Source: Paenibacillus sp. FSL H8-0537 (GTDB lineage Bacteria > Bacillota > Bacilli > Paenibacillales > Paenibacillaceae). From it: 64,000 nucleotides of DNA. The stretch covers positions 6,290,001-6,354,000 of the forward strand of contig NZ_CP150290.1 of the NCBI RefSeq assembly GCF_038051995.1, in the 5' to 3' direction. Under the pieces are notes generated by a model. The model was not told the DNA's origin, did not search any database, and saw nothing but the letters and a program-made list of their open reading frames with translations. The translations under genes and the position numbers were made by a program. Shown one piece after another: positions 42,778-51,915 of this stretch. How positions within the stretch are numbered: position 1 is the stretch's first letter; the number at the start of each line of letters is the position of its first letter.

Positions 42778-42830
42778 AAATATCCTCCTCAAGTGGTTAT
42801 AGCGGAAAATCCTCCTAGGGAAAATCCTCC
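42778..42830 (-). repeat. Three tandem ribosome-site-like segments before rplA
   Basis: GGAGGATTTTCC occurs twice (42830-42819 and 42815-42804), and GAGGAGGATATTT (42790-42778) is the actual rplA site. The copies differ by only a few bases. Likely short-segment duplication; a regulatory role is unproven. Confidence 0.7.
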
Positions 42831-42911
42831 CACAGTGAAGCCTAAGCCTCACAGTCGGGCATCCTTGTAACAGTCAGCCCTTCGTTTGTTATCCTAACGG
42901 ATCAAACGCAA

Positions 42912-43337
42912 TTAGTCAACGATTGTAACGCCCATGCTGCGTGCAGTGCCTTCGATCATAAGCATTGCTGCTTCAACGGAAGCTGCATTCAAGTCGGGCA
43001 TTTTTTGTTCCGCGATTTCACGGACCTTAGCGCGATTAACGGTAGCTACTTTCTTCTTGTTCGGCTCGCCTGATCCTTTTTCGATACCTGCTGCTACGCG
43101 GAGCAATACTGCTGCCGGTGGAGTTTTAGTTTCGAAAGTGAATGAACGATCCTCAAATACGGAAATAACAACCGGAATAATCAAACCTGCTTGATCTGCT
43201 GTACGAGCGTTAAACTCTTTACAGAACGCCATAATGTTAACGCCTGCTTGACCGAGCGCCGGACCGATAGGTGGAGCTGGATTCGCTTTACCTGCAGGAA
43301 CTTGCAGTTTGACCATCTTGATGACTTTCTTAGCCAT
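42912..43337 (-). CDS. rplK: 50S ribosomal protein L11
   Basis: A 141-residue L11: [36 protein letters not shown] and the RNA-binding C-terminal domain. It supports the GTPase centre and RelA-type stringent sensing. ATG 43337 has GAGGTGTATAGTC upstream; the frame opens to 43373 with no site. Confidence 0.98.
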   Translation of the reverse strand: MAKKVIKMVKLQVPAGKANPAPPIGPALGQAGVNIMAFCKEFNARTADQAGLIIPVVISVFEDRSFTFETKTPPAAVLLRVAAGIEKGSGEPNKKKVATVNRAKVREIAEQKMPDLNAASVEAAMLMIEGTARSMGVTIVD

Positions 43338-43438
43338 GACTATACACCTCCTTACCCTGGTAATCCACAACATACAACTAACGAGTTTGGTGTTTCTGCA
43401 TGACCCCAGAAAACTGGTGTACTACAGAAATACCGGAA

Positions 43439-43972
43439 CTAGATCTTCTCCACTTGAGTATAATCCAACTCAACTGGCGTTTCTCTGCCAAACATGTTGA
43501 CATGAACCTTGAGCTTCGCTTTGTCCAGCAAAATCTCTTCTACTGTACCAACGAAATCCGCGAACGGACCTTCCTTGACCCGTACAGTTTCCTTCAGATC
43601 GAATTCGATCTTCGGCTTCGGTTCCTCCATACCCATATGCTTCAAAATCTGTTCGACTTCGTCTGGCATAAGAGCGATCGGCTTCGAGCCTGATCCTGTC
43701 GATCCTACGAATCCTGTAACACCCGGCGTATTGCGAACAACATACCAAGAATCGTCAGTTTGAACCATTTCTACGAGAACGTAGCCTGGATAAACTTTAC
43801 GCTGAACGGTTTTTTTCTTGCCGTCCTTCTCAACCACTTCTTCTTCCATTGGAACAAGTACGCGGAAGATTTTGTCTTCCATGCCCATTGATTCCAAACG
43901 GCGCTCCAAATTGGCTTTTACTTTGTTCTCATAACCGGCGTAAGTGTGTACGACATACCATCTTTTTTCCAT
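43439..43972 (-). CDS. nusG: Transcription termination/antitermination factor NusG
   Basis: A 177-residue NusG: NGN domain (RWYVVHTYAGYENKVKANLERR, PGYVLVEMVQTDDSWYVVRNTPGVTGFVG) and a C-terminal KOW domain (VRVKEGPFADFVGTVEEI). It binds RNA polymerase to modulate pausing and couples to S10. It lies between secE (23 bases) and rplK (101 bases). Confidence 0.98.
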   Translation of the reverse strand: MEKRWYVVHTYAGYENKVKANLERRLESMGMEDKIFRVLVPMEEEVVEKDGKKKTVQRKVYPGYVLVEMVQTDDSWYVVRNTPGVTGFVGSTGSGSKPIALMPDEVEQILKHMGMEEPKPKIEFDLKETVRVKEGPFADFVGTVEEILLDKAKLKVHVNMFGRETPVELDYTQVEKI

Positions 43973-43995
43973 TTCAATTCACCTTTGGACCCTTC

Positions 43996-44205
43996 TTAAA
44001 CAATCAGTTCAACTAGAGACGAGATCCCGATGTCAAGAAGCCAAAAGTAAATCGTCACAGCCGTAATCGTCAAAACGACAACGATTGAATAGCTTGTCAA
44101 CTCTTTACGGTTTGGCCAACGAACCTTCTTCAGTTCTGCCCAGCTGTCAGCAAAGAAACCAAACGTTGTTCCGAAGCTTTGCTTCACTTTAGCCAAAAAT
44201 GCCAC
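43996..44205 (-). CDS. secE: Preprotein translocase subunit SecE
   Basis: A 69-residue single-helix SecE: FFADSWAELKKVRWPNRKELTSYSIVVV, then one membrane helix. It clamps SecY. GTG 44205 is chosen (GGAGG 7 bases upstream); an earlier GTG at 44211 is too close to the site. It follows rpmG by 18 bases. Confidence 0.97.
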   Translation of the reverse strand: MAFLAKVKQSFGTTFGFFADSWAELKKVRWPNRKELTSYSIVVVLTITAVTIYFWLLDIGISSLVELIV

Positions 44206-44223
44206 GGTCACACCTCCATTTGA

Positions 44224-44373
44224 CTATCTCGTCTCGCGATGAGGAGTCTGCTCGTTACAAAACTTGCAAAACTTCTTCAACTCGATGCGGTCGGGGTGAT
44301 TGCGTTTGTTCTTGCTGCTCGCATAGTTTCTCTGTTTGCAGTTTGTGCATGCCAACGTGATAATAACCCGCAT
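44224..44373 (-). CDS. rpmG: 50S ribosomal protein L33 (zinc form)
   Basis: A 49-codon gene read from the minus strand: [20 protein letters not shown] at the start and [17 protein letters not shown] at the end. CTNC and CKFC form a zinc site. GGGAGGTGTAATTCA precedes ATG 44373. The rpmG-secE-nusG order is standard. Confidence 0.96.
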   Translation of the reverse strand: MRVIITLACTNCKQRNYASSKNKRNHPDRIELKKFCKFCNEQTPHRETR

Positions 44374-44488
44374 TGAATTACACCTCCCGAACTGCTACTA
44401 AATACCTGTTCACCCTGAAACATGCAGTACTTCAAGATGAAATGAAGACCAACACGAAAAAAAACCTCATATTTAGGCCTACCCGAAC

Positions 44489-44517
44489 ACTTTATCACAC
44501 GACATACTGGATGTCAA
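44489..44517 (-). promoter_or_regulatory. Sigma-A promoter of rpmG-secE-nusG
   Basis: Minus strand TTGACA (44517-44512), 17 bases, TAAAGT (44494-44489), about 115 bases before rpmG. Otherwise the 44374-44700 gap shows only a weak hairpin CATTTCCG/CGGAAAATG near 44608-44633, possibly ending sigH transcription. Confidence 0.75.
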
Positions 44518-44700
44518 TGTAAAAGATAGAATGCGAGCTTGTATAAAAGCTGGAAGCAAGGCGGCATCGGGTCCGCCCTGTTTCTACAAGTATAGGCAGC
44601 ATTTTCCGATTTAAAACGGAAATGAGCCATCCTCTTCTACAATTACAGAGAAAAGGACAGCTTCTGCATTCTCACTTAAACTATAAGTATGATGACACTG

Positions 44701-45351
44701 TTACCCGCTTATGTCCCGGACTTCCAAATAACGTTCGAGCTTCCGCTTCACGCGCTGTAGTGCATTATCAATAGACTTCACATGACGATCCAGATCAACT
44801 GCTATTTCCTGATAGGACCTTCCATCCAAATAAAGCATGAGCACCTTGCGTTCTAGATCACTCAAAATCTCGGACATCTTGTCTTCCAGACCGTTAAACT
44901 CTTCCTGGTTAATGATCAACTCTTCCGGGTCTGATACCCGGGTCCCGCATATGACATCAAGCAAAGTACGATCGGAATCTTCATCGTAAATCGGCTTATC
45001 GAGCGAGACATAGGAATTGAGCGGGATATGCTTCTGCCTGGTGGCCGTCTTAATCGCCGTTATAATCTGCCGCGTAATGCACAGCTCTGCAAAAGCTTTA
45101 AAGCTTGCGAGCTTGTCCCCTTTAAAGTCGCGAATAGACTTATACAGTCCGATCATGCCTTCCTGCACAATATCTTCCCGGTCCGCACCGATAAGAAAAT
45201 AAGAGCGTGCTTTAGCTCGAACAAAATTCTTATATTTGTTAATCAAATATTCGAGCGCCAGACTGTCGCCATTGCGACTCGCTTCTACGATTTCCTCGTC
45301 CGTACTGCAGTCATATTCGAGCGTACTCCATTCTTTGAGGTCGATGCTCAC
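44701..45351 (-). CDS. sigH: RNA polymerase sigma factor SigH (Spo0H)
   Basis: A 216-residue sigma-70 family protein. Region 2 (EDIVQEGMIGLYKSIRDFKGDKLASFKAFAELCITRQIITAIKTATRQKHIPLNSYVSLDKPI) and region 4 (LYLDGRSYQEIAVDLDRHVKSIDNALQRVKRKLE) match SigH, which drives early sporulation and competence genes. The start is GTG 45351 with GGAGGG 7 bases upstream. It lies between yacP and rpmG as in Bacillus. Confidence 0.97.
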   Translation of the reverse strand: MSIDLKEWSTLEYDCSTDEEIVEASRNGDSLALEYLINKYKNFVRAKARSYFLIGADREDIVQEGMIGLYKSIRDFKGDKLASFKAFAELCITRQIITAIKTATRQKHIPLNSYVSLDKPIYDEDSDRTLLDVICGTRVSDPEELIINQEEFNGLEDKMSEILSDLERKVLMLYLDGRSYQEIAVDLDRHVKSIDNALQRVKRKLERYLEVRDISG

Positions 45352-45413
45352 AAACTATCCCTCCGGCCTGCAAGGCGTACGCCGCTAGATTCATAGCCAG
45401 CAAATATAGAGCC

Positions 45414-45443
45414 AGTATACATTATGTAACCTGACAACGTCAA
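45414..45443 (-). promoter_or_regulatory. Sigma-A-type promoter of sigH
   Basis: Minus strand TTGACG (45443-45438), 18 bases, TATACT (45419-45414), about 65 bases before sigH. In Bacillus this promoter is repressed by AbrB; an AbrB site cannot be called by eye. Confidence 0.65.
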
Positions 45444-45542
45444 CCGATTTAGACCCCGAACTGATAACAAAACTAATTCTAATTGTCGAATTATTTACAG
45501 ATACATCCAAAAAATATTTTACCGCCGCCACCTTTCAGCCCG

Positions 45543-46067
45543 TCATTTCTTGCCTCGCCTAAGCCTTTCCAGCTGCGTGCGAATTTCAAGACTGAGACTA
45601 TTGTCCACCGTATTGCGGCGGCGTTTCGTTTCTTCCATCAGCGTAAGCTCAATTTGCTTGCGGTTCTGCTCAATTTCAATTAACAGCTCGCGGGCCGAGA
45701 GGCGAAGCGCCCCATGAGCGAAAGCGACATGCTGTTCGACGAGATCAGAAGTAGCGACGTACAAATGCCGTCTTTTTTTATACAGCTCAACGACCATGCG
45801 CTCAATGCATTCGTCTGCTGTTTCCTTCTCCTTCGTATACACAATTGTCAGCTTGTGATGCTTGAAGGTCGCTCCCAGCCCAGGCACCTGATGCGCATCG
45901 AAAATGATATAGACCGCCATGCCGGTAAAGCCCTGATAATCCGCGAGCATATCAAGCAGCTTATCTCTTGCCTCCTCGAGATCGATGGCTTTCAGCTTTT
46001 CCAGCACGGGCCAGGCCCCAATCATGTTGTAGCCATCCACCAGCAAAATATCGTCACGCCGTTTCAT
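45543..46067 (-). CDS. yacP: NYN-domain ribonuclease, YacP/Rae1 family
   Basis: A 174-residue PIN-like protein with acidic motifs ILLVDGYNMIGAWP, VYIIFDAHQVPG, ADECIERMVVEL and VATSDLVEQ. Rae1 of Bacillus cleaves mRNA in the ribosomal A site in a translation-dependent way. It lies 2 bases after rlmB and is the last gene of the cysE operon. Confidence 0.92.
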   Translation of the reverse strand: MKRRDDILLVDGYNMIGAWPVLEKLKAIDLEEARDKLLDMLADYQGFTGMAVYIIFDAHQVPGLGATFKHHKLTIVYTKEKETADECIERMVVELYKKRRHLYVATSDLVEQHVAFAHGALRLSARELLIEIEQNRKQIELTLMEETKRRRNTVDNSLSLEIRTQLERLRRGKK

Positions 46068-46069
46068 AT

Positions 46070-46825
46070 CTAAACGCTCCGGCGCTGTCTGACCACTTCG
46101 TACATGAACACGCCCGCAGCAACGGAGGCATTCAGCGAATTAAGCTGGCCCTTCATCGGAAGCTTCACCAGAAAATCGCATTTTTCTTTGATGAGACGAC
46201 CAATGCCTTTGCCTTCATTGCCGATGACGACAGCGAGCGGCATGTCGAATTTCATCGAATATATTTCCTGCTTGGCGCTGACATCCGTACCCGCTATCCA
46301 TATGCCTTCTTCCTTCAGCCGATCGATCGTTTGTGCCAGATTCGTCACGCGTGCAACAGGCACATATTCCGCTGCTCCCGCCGATGTTTTGGAGACGGTT
46401 GCTGTCAGTCCAACCGCACGGCGCTTCGGAATGATAACGCCATGAACGCCGGTGCATTCCGCTGTCCGCAGAATGGAACCCAAATTATGAGGGTCCTCAA
46501 TTTCATCCAGCAGCAAAATAAAAGGCGTCTCGTTGCGGCTGCGTGCTGCTTCTAATATCTCTTCAATCTCGGCGTAGCGAAAAGCAGCCGCCTGCGCGAT
46601 AACGCCTTGATGCTGAACGCCCTCGGCCATGCCATCGAGCTTCCTTTTATCGACAAATTGTACGATAATTCCACTTTTTTTCGCCTCAGCCGTAATCGGC
46701 TGCGTCATACTCTTCTGGGCGCCTTCGGCGATCCAAATTTTATTAATTTCACGCCCGGAACGAAGCGCCTCCAGTACGGGATGCTTGCCAGCAATAATTT
46801 CATCTTGCGGGTTAGTCTCAGTCAT
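46070..46825 (-). CDS. rlmB: 23S rRNA (guanosine-2'-O-)-methyltransferase RlmB
   Basis: A 251-residue SpoU-family enzyme: N-terminal RNA-binding domain (EIIAGKHPVLEALRSGREINKIWIAE), knotted SAM domain with LLDEIEDPHNLGSILRTAECTGVHGVIIP, AVVIGNEGKGIGRL and SLNASVAAGVFMYE. It methylates G2251 (E. coli numbering) in the P loop. It overlaps mrnC by one base. Confidence 0.95.
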   Translation of the reverse strand: MTETNPQDEIIAGKHPVLEALRSGREINKIWIAEGAQKSMTQPITAEAKKSGIIVQFVDKRKLDGMAEGVQHQGVIAQAAAFRYAEIEEILEAARSRNETPFILLLDEIEDPHNLGSILRTAECTGVHGVIIPKRRAVGLTATVSKTSAGAAEYVPVARVTNLAQTIDRLKEEGIWIAGTDVSAKQEIYSMKFDMPLAVVIGNEGKGIGRLIKEKCDFLVKLPMKGQLNSLNASVAAGVFMYEVVRQRRSV

Positions 46826-47331
46826 TATTCGCCCTCCTTTGTTTTCTTGGCTGCGAGGGAAGGAGCGGCTGGCTGTGCCTGCCGTTCCTCCCCCTCTTCT
46901 CTTGCTGCAATCGCACAGGCGAATAACTCATGCAAGCGCTGAATGCGGCCTTCATAATATAAATACCCAACGAGACATTCAAGCGCGGTAGCTTGACGGT
47001 AATCGGCGGGGTCAGCATTTTTAGGTGGCGCGCCAGATTTCGTATTGCGTCCGCGCCGCACTACATCTGCCTCCTCCTCCGTCAACAGCGGCTGCCAATG
47101 CTCCAGCAAAATCCGCCGCTGCGCTTTTGCAGAGACGATGCCCGTCGCTTCCCGGTGCAGGTGATGCGGCTTATGATTCGGCAGCGACACCAAATATTGG
47201 CGTACCAGCAGCTCGAACACACTGTCGCCAACGTAGGCGAGCACGACGGGATTCAGCAGGTTTGTTTTTTTCGAAGGCGTGTAAAACAATAAGTCGCTTG
47301 CTAACGCCTCGCTGTTATGCGGCTCACTCAT
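46825..47331 (-). CDS. mrnC: Mini-ribonuclease III
   Basis: A 168-residue RNase III-like catalytic domain without a dsRNA-binding domain: NPVVLAYVGDSVFELLVRQYL has the acidic signature and ALECLVGYLYYEG the second. It matures 23S rRNA ends in Firmicutes. ATG 47331 overlaps the cysS stop (ATGA), favouring coupling; the frame reaches TTG 47343. The C-terminal 25 residues are Ala/Glu/Lys-rich. Confidence 0.95.
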   Translation of the reverse strand: MSEPHNSEALASDLLFYTPSKKTNLLNPVVLAYVGDSVFELLVRQYLVSLPNHKPHHLHREATGIVSAKAQRRILLEHWQPLLTEEEADVVRRGRNTKSGAPPKNADPADYRQATALECLVGYLYYEGRIQRLHELFACAIAAREEGEERQAQPAAPSLAAKKTKEGE

Positions 47332-48743
47332 AGACGGCGCCAACGGATGCCTTGCGGCGTATCCTCAAGAGCGATGCCTTTCTCTGTCAGCAAATCGCGA
47401 ATTTCGTCCGCTCTAGCCCAATTTTTCGACTGGCGCGCTTCTGTTCTATCGACAATCAGCTGTTCAATTTCCTCATCTAGCAGATCCGCTTCGGCGGACT
47501 GTGGCGGGATTAGACCAAGCACCTCGTCCATTTGCTCCAGCACATCCAGAAAAGCCTGCACGCCCTCGGTGCTCACATCTGCGCGATTCAAGTATTGATT
47601 CGCTTCGCCAACCAGATCAAAGACCGCAGTAATCGCATCCGGCGTATTAAAGTCATCATCCATTTTCGCCTCAAACACGCTCATAATTTCCGCCAAGCGG
47701 GCATCAAGTTCGAACACCGCAGCTCCCGTCTGCTCCTCGCTCTCCAGCACTTGCAGGCGATGGCGCAAGTTGGACACGCTGTTTGCGATGCGCTCCACAC
47801 TGTTTACCGCTTGCTTCAGCGCTTCTTCGTTGAAGTTAAGCGGACTGCGATAATGTCCGGACAAAATAAAATAACGAATCGCTTGCGGCTTCACCTGCTT
47901 CACCAGCTCGTGCACCGAAATACCATTGCCCAGGGATTTGGAAATTTTCACATTATCAATGTTAATATAGCCATTATGCATCCAATAATTCGCGAGCGGC
48001 TTGCCGGTCAATGCTTCCGACTGTGCAACCTCGCACTCATGATGCGGGAACTGCAGGTCATGTCCGCCGCCATGAATATCGAGTGTGTCCCCTAGATACT
48101 TGCGCGCCATTGCCGAGCATTCGATATGCCAGCCCGGGCGGCCCGGTCCCCACGGCGTATCCCAGAAAATTTCACCCGGCTTTGCACCTTTCCACAGCAC
48201 AAAATCCTGCGGATTCTCCTTGCGGTCACCTACTTCAATCCGGATTCCGAATTGCAGCTCCTCCAGGTTTTGATGCGACAGCTTGCCGTATTCCTCAAAC
48301 TTGGCGGTGCGGAAATAAATATCGCCTTCACTCTCATAGGCAATGTCTTTGTTAAGCAGGCCTTGAATAAAATCGACAATTTCCGTAATATGCTCGGTTA
48401 CGCGCGGGCTCAGCGTTGCCTTATGCACGGCGAGCGCTTCGAGATCCGCATTGAATGCCGCGATAAATGTCTCCGCCACTTCTGGAACTGTAGATCCCAG
48501 CTCCTCCGCTTTACGGATCAACTTATCATCCACGTCCGTAAAGTTGACGACATAGTTCACCTCATAGCCTGTGCTCTCCAAATACCGACGAACGACATCG
48601 AAGAAAACAACCGGCCTTGCATTTCCAACGTGAATATAATCGTATACCGTCGGCCCGCATACGTACATTTTAACTTTACCCAGCTCCTGCGATTCAAAAG
48701 CTTCCTTCTTGCGGGTCAACGTATTATATAGATGTAACGTCAT
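47328..48743 (-). CDS. cysS: Cysteinyl-tRNA synthetase
   Basis: A 471-residue class I synthetase: CGPTVYDYIHVGNARP (HIGH motif and first zinc Cys), WHIECSAMA and HHECEVAQSEA (zinc ligands), KISKSLGN (KMSKS). It charges tRNA-Cys. It overlaps cysE and mrnC by four bases each, so Cys synthesis and use are co-expressed under the upstream T-box. Confidence 0.98.
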   Translation of the reverse strand: MTLHLYNTLTRKKEAFESQELGKVKMYVCGPTVYDYIHVGNARPVVFFDVVRRYLESTGYEVNYVVNFTDVDDKLIRKAEELGSTVPEVAETFIAAFNADLEALAVHKATLSPRVTEHITEIVDFIQGLLNKDIAYESEGDIYFRTAKFEEYGKLSHQNLEELQFGIRIEVGDRKENPQDFVLWKGAKPGEIFWDTPWGPGRPGWHIECSAMARKYLGDTLDIHGGGHDLQFPHHECEVAQSEALTGKPLANYWMHNGYINIDNVKISKSLGNGISVHELVKQVKPQAIRYFILSGHYRSPLNFNEEALKQAVNSVERIANSVSNLRHRLQVLESEEQTGAAVFELDARLAEIMSVFEAKMDDDFNTPDAITAVFDLVGEANQYLNRADVSTEGVQAFLDVLEQMDEVLGLIPPQSAEADLLDEEIEQLIVDRTEARQSKNWARADEIRDLLTEKGIALEDTPQGIRWRRL

Positions 48744-49402
48744 TTTCGATATTCCCCTCCAGTTACAGGCTCCCTGAGCTCTTTCAACTCTGTTTTCAAA
48801 CGATCAATTTCATTTTGCATATCCCGCAGCATTTCAATGACTGGGTCAGGCAGCTGGTTGTGCTCCAGTCTGTCCTTCACCCGCTCACCGTTCCGTTTCA
48901 CCACTCTGCCGGGGTTGCCAACGACGGTACAATTATCCGGCACCTCGCGCAGCACGACCGCATTCGAGCCTACATTTGAATTATCGCCAATTTTGAACGA
49001 TCCCAGCACCTTCGAGCCCGAGCCAATGACAACATTATTGCCGATGGTCGGATGGCGCTTGCCCTTCTCCTTGCCTGTACCGCCAAGCGTAACCCCCTGA
49101 TAAATGACGACATCATTGCCAATCTCGCATGTTTCTCCGATGACAATGCCCATGCCATGGTCAATAAACAGCCGCTCGCCGATAGTGGCCCCAGGGTGAA
49201 TTTCGATGCCCGTCATAAAACGACTGAATTGGGATATGATACGCGCAACCGTAAACCATTTGTTACGAAAAAAATAATGCGCCGCCCGATGCGCCCAAAT
49301 CGCATGTAGGCCGGAATAAGTGAAGACGACCTCAAAACGGCTTCTGGCGGCCGGATCATTTTCAAACACCGCTTCAATATCTGAACGAATATGGCGAAAC
49401 AT
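48740..49402 (-). CDS. cysE: Serine O-acetyltransferase
   Basis: A 220-residue left-handed beta-helix acyltransferase: hexapeptide repeats through GIEIHPGATIGERLFIDHGMGIVIGETCEIGNDVVIYQGVTLGG, with catalytic His and Asp in the DHG segment. It makes O-acetylserine, the carbon skeleton for cysteine. ATG 49402 follows GAGAGGAGAGAAGCTG. First gene after the T-box. Confidence 0.97.
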   Translation of the reverse strand: MFRHIRSDIEAVFENDPAARSRFEVVFTYSGLHAIWAHRAAHYFFRNKWFTVARIISQFSRFMTGIEIHPGATIGERLFIDHGMGIVIGETCEIGNDVVIYQGVTLGGTGKEKGKRHPTIGNNVVIGSGSKVLGSFKIGDNSNVGSNAVVLREVPDNCTVVGNPGRVVKRNGERVKDRLEHNQLPDPVIEMLRDMQNEIDRLKTELKELREPVTGGEYRK

Positions 49403-49470
49403 CAGCTTCTCTCCTCTCAAGCCAGCAGGCCGCTGCCCCTCTTAGTCCTGCCTTGCTGGCTGCCGAATGT

Positions 49471-49905
49471 CCATATAAAAAAGCCCCCACAGCATTTGCA
49501 TGCTGCAGAGGCGTGTGTTCAATCGCGGTCCCACTCTGCTTGAACAGCCTGAACACCTATCTGCGCCGCTCGCAGCAAGCTTCGGCATGTCTGCCTTCGC
49601 CCGCTTCAACCTATGGCTGCCAGATAGCTCAGTTGCTATCCATCTCAAAGCCTTTAACGCAGGCCTACGTTGCCGCCTACCCCACAAGCGCCTCACCTGC
49701 TGCCCTCGAACGAAGCCTCCTTCGATTCAAAAACACAGCTGCTCGGCCTTACGGCTCGGAACAAAGCTCCCAGGTGCAATTTTCCGCCCGCCGAATTAGA
49801 CAACTTGCAGCTACATTGTCCAATAGCCGCGGGTAACCCGGCCTGGATGCAATGACGGTTGTCCTCTCTGCAAATCCAGCAAAACGTACTTTTCCTGTTC
49901 ATAGC
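49471..49905 (-). ncRNA. T-box riboswitch, probably Cys-tRNA specific
   Basis: The minus strand has, in order, AGAGAG (49872-49865), a stem I base GGACAAC/GTTGTC (about 49864-49858 and 49804-49799), a candidate specifier TGC (49809-49807) just 5' of that closing strand, the T-box AGTGGGACCGCG (49535-49524), and a terminator (about 49512-49483, CTCTGCAGCAT / ATGCTGTGGGGG) followed by TTTTTT. UGC agrees with the downstream cysteine genes. Uncharged tRNA-Cys would favour antitermination. Confidence 0.92.
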
Positions 49906-49937
49906 TTGTTAACTGTAAACTTCCTAATAGTAGCCCT

Positions 49938-49966
49938 AGTATACCCAATCCACCCTTATGTGACAA
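49938..49966 (-). promoter_or_regulatory. Sigma-A promoter of the cysE T-box operon
   Basis: Minus strand TTGTCA (49966-49961), 17 bases, TATACT (49943-49938). Transcription would start near 49931, leaving a leader of about 530 bases that holds the T-box. Confidence 0.8.
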
Positions 49967-49996
49967 GAGGCATTGTTTCCGGGCGTAACCATATGG

Positions 49997-50025
49997 TGAA
50001 AAAGAGTACGCCCAGCGCGAATACT
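49997..50025 (-). terminator. Terminator after gltX
   Basis: Minus strand GAGTA-TT-CGC...GCG-TACTC stem with a two-base bulge, followed at once by TTTTTC. It starts about 30 bases after the gltX stop. Confidence 0.65.
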
Positions 50026-50056
50026 CGCGCCAAGGCAAGCTCCCCGTACAGCCAGC

Positions 50057-51523
50057 CTAGCGGCCCAATCGCTCGTTCAGCCTGGCGATGACTTTCGCTT
50101 GACCAAGCAGCACGATGGATTGATTCAAGTCCGGGCCATGTGTCTGGCCGGTCAAAGCGGCGCGGATTGGCATAAACAGCTGTTTGCCTTTGAAGCCGGT
50201 ATCTTTTTGCACCGTTTTAATGGAAGCCTTCACGCTTCCTTCATCAAATGCCTCTGCTGGCGTTGCTTCAACTTGTGCGAGGAAGGCAGCAAGCACGACC
50301 GGCACCTGCTCTTCTGCAAGAACCGTCGTCGCTTCTTCTTCATCCTGGGCAGCCTCTTGGAAGAACAGCTCCGTATGCGGCACGATTTCCGCTGCATAAC
50401 GCAGCTTGTCCTGATACAAGGCAACGAGATTGCTCACCCATGCGCGGCCAGCTTCATCCAGTTGCTCAGACACGCGGCCAGCCTTAACCAAATGTGGCAG
50501 ACACATCTCGACGACACGCGCCAGATCTGTTTTTTTCAAATATTCATTGTTCATCCAGCTCAGCTTCTGCGTATCGAATACGGCAGGGCTTTTGCTGAGA
50601 CGCTCAGCATTGAATACTTCCACCAATTGCTCACGCGTAAAGATCTCTTGCTCGCCTTCCGGCGACCAGCCGAGCAGCGTAATAAAATTGAACATCGCCT
50701 CTGGCAAATAACCTAGCGAATCGTATTGCTCAATAAACTGGATGATCGACTCATCGCGCTTGCTGAGCTTTTTGCGGTTTTCGTTAACGATCAGCGTCAT
50801 ATGGCCAAAGCGAGGCGGCTCCCAGCCAAATGCTTCATAAATCATCAATTGACGCGGCGTATTGGAAATATGGTCCTCGCCCCGCAGGACGTGGCTAATT
50901 TTCATTAGGTGGTCATCCAGCGCAACGGCAAAGTTGTAGGTCGGGATGCCATCTTTTTTCACAATAACAAAATCGCCCGTCTCCGCCGTATCAAAGCTGA
51001 TTTCACCTTTTACGACATCATCAAATTTATAGGTGCGGCCTTCCGGCACGCGGAAACGTATGCTTGGCACCCGGCCTTCCGCCTCGAATACTGTGCGCTG
51101 CTCATCCGTCAGATTGCGGTGCAGTCCGGAATAACGCGGTGTTTCGCCCCGAGCCGTCTGCTCCTCGCGCTCACGCTCCAGCTCCTCCTCGGTGCAGTAG
51201 CAGCGGTAAGCGAGGCCGCGATCCAGCAGGTCCTGCCAATACTTTTCATAAATATCAAGACGCTCCGTCTGACGGTATGGACCGTAGTCGCCGCCAACGT
51301 CAATGCTTTCATCCCAGTCAATGCCGAGCCATTTCAAATATGTGAGCTGGCTTTCTTCTCCGCCGGCAATATTGCGCTTCACATCCGTATCTTCGATGCG
51401 GATAATAAACTTTCCACCCAAATTGCGGGCATACAAATAATTGAATAAGGCCGTTCTTGCATTGCCAATATGCAGATGCCCCGTCGGCGATGGTGCATAA
51501 CGCACGCGAATTTCTTGTGTCAT
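50057..51523 (-). CDS. gltX: Glutamyl-tRNA synthetase
   Basis: A 488-residue class I synthetase: [23 protein letters not shown] (HIGH) and KKLSKRDES (KMSKS variant), plus the C-terminal anticodon-binding domain. In Firmicutes GltX usually charges both tRNA-Glu and tRNA-Gln, the latter repaired by GatCAB. It has its own promoter and a long leader with an R2 element. Confidence 0.97.
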   Translation of the reverse strand: MTQEIRVRYAPSPTGHLHIGNARTALFNYLYARNLGGKFIIRIEDTDVKRNIAGGEESQLTYLKWLGIDWDESIDVGGDYGPYRQTERLDIYEKYWQDLLDRGLAYRCYCTEEELEREREEQTARGETPRYSGLHRNLTDEQRTVFEAEGRVPSIRFRVPEGRTYKFDDVVKGEISFDTAETGDFVIVKKDGIPTYNFAVALDDHLMKISHVLRGEDHISNTPRQLMIYEAFGWEPPRFGHMTLIVNENRKKLSKRDESIIQFIEQYDSLGYLPEAMFNFITLLGWSPEGEQEIFTREQLVEVFNAERLSKSPAVFDTQKLSWMNNEYLKKTDLARVVEMCLPHLVKAGRVSEQLDEAGRAWVSNLVALYQDKLRYAAEIVPHTELFFQEAAQDEEEATTVLAEEQVPVVLAAFLAQVEATPAEAFDEGSVKASIKTVQKDTGFKGKQLFMPIRAALTGQTHGPDLNQSIVLLGQAKVIARLNERLGR

Positions 51524-51583
51524 TGTTTTCTTGCCCCTCCCTAGTCGCTTGCAGCCTTGCGCTTTTGTACAGCCTGATTCATA

Positions 51584-51762
51584 AAGAAGTAAGGTGAAAA
51601 AGAGTCTGCGCTGCGCGAAAAGAGCTTGCTTCCGATCGCCATTACCCCTGAGTTTCCTTGAATAAGACGGCTGAGCCGTTAAAACTCAGGGCTAAAAGCG
51701 AACGCTTCCGCTTCTCCAGCAACCCCTTTTCTCTCCACTACGACTTTTTCACCATACTTCTT
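51584..51762 (-). repeat. R2 palindromic element, copy 2 (in the gltX leader)
   Basis: Outer arms AAGAAGTAAGGTGAAAAAG (51584-51602) and CTTTTTCACCATACTTCTT (51744-51762) match at 18 of 19 positions. On the minus strand, inside, come the core GAGAAGCGGAAGCGTTCG (within 51720-51698), a 10-bp stem CCCTGAGTTT/AAACTCAGGG (51691-51682 and 51655-51646) enclosing ACGGC-TGA-GCCGT, and GATCGGAAGC (51637-51628). This repeats the order of copy 1 at 8606. Confidence 0.75.
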
Positions 51763-51849
51763 ACATCAGTGCAGTAAATCAGCTATCGCTAAGCTTTCCT
51801 TCAAAAAAACAGCTACGTTTCTAAAATATAACCCTCGCGTTACCTTAAA

Positions 51850-51887
51850 CAAAATAATTTTGCTATATCTTTAGCAAAATTATTTTG
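51850..51887 (-). repeat. 16-bp A/T-rich hairpin in the gltX leader
   Basis: CAAAATAATTTTGCTA and TAGCAAAATTATTTTG are perfect complements around a 6-base loop. It lies just after the predicted gltX transcription start. Stability and function are untested. Confidence 0.7.
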
Positions 51888-51915
51888 GACATAAATGCAA
51901 ACGTAGGCAAGCCAC

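Noticed and set aside
49374..49855. Several 60-127 codon frames upstream of cysE
   Set aside because: They lie across the T-box leader, which explains the sequence conservation and structure.
49985..50045. A third, partial R2 copy with GGTGAAAAAGAGT
   Set aside because: The shared word is explained by the T-run and stem of the gltX terminator; the R2 core is absent.
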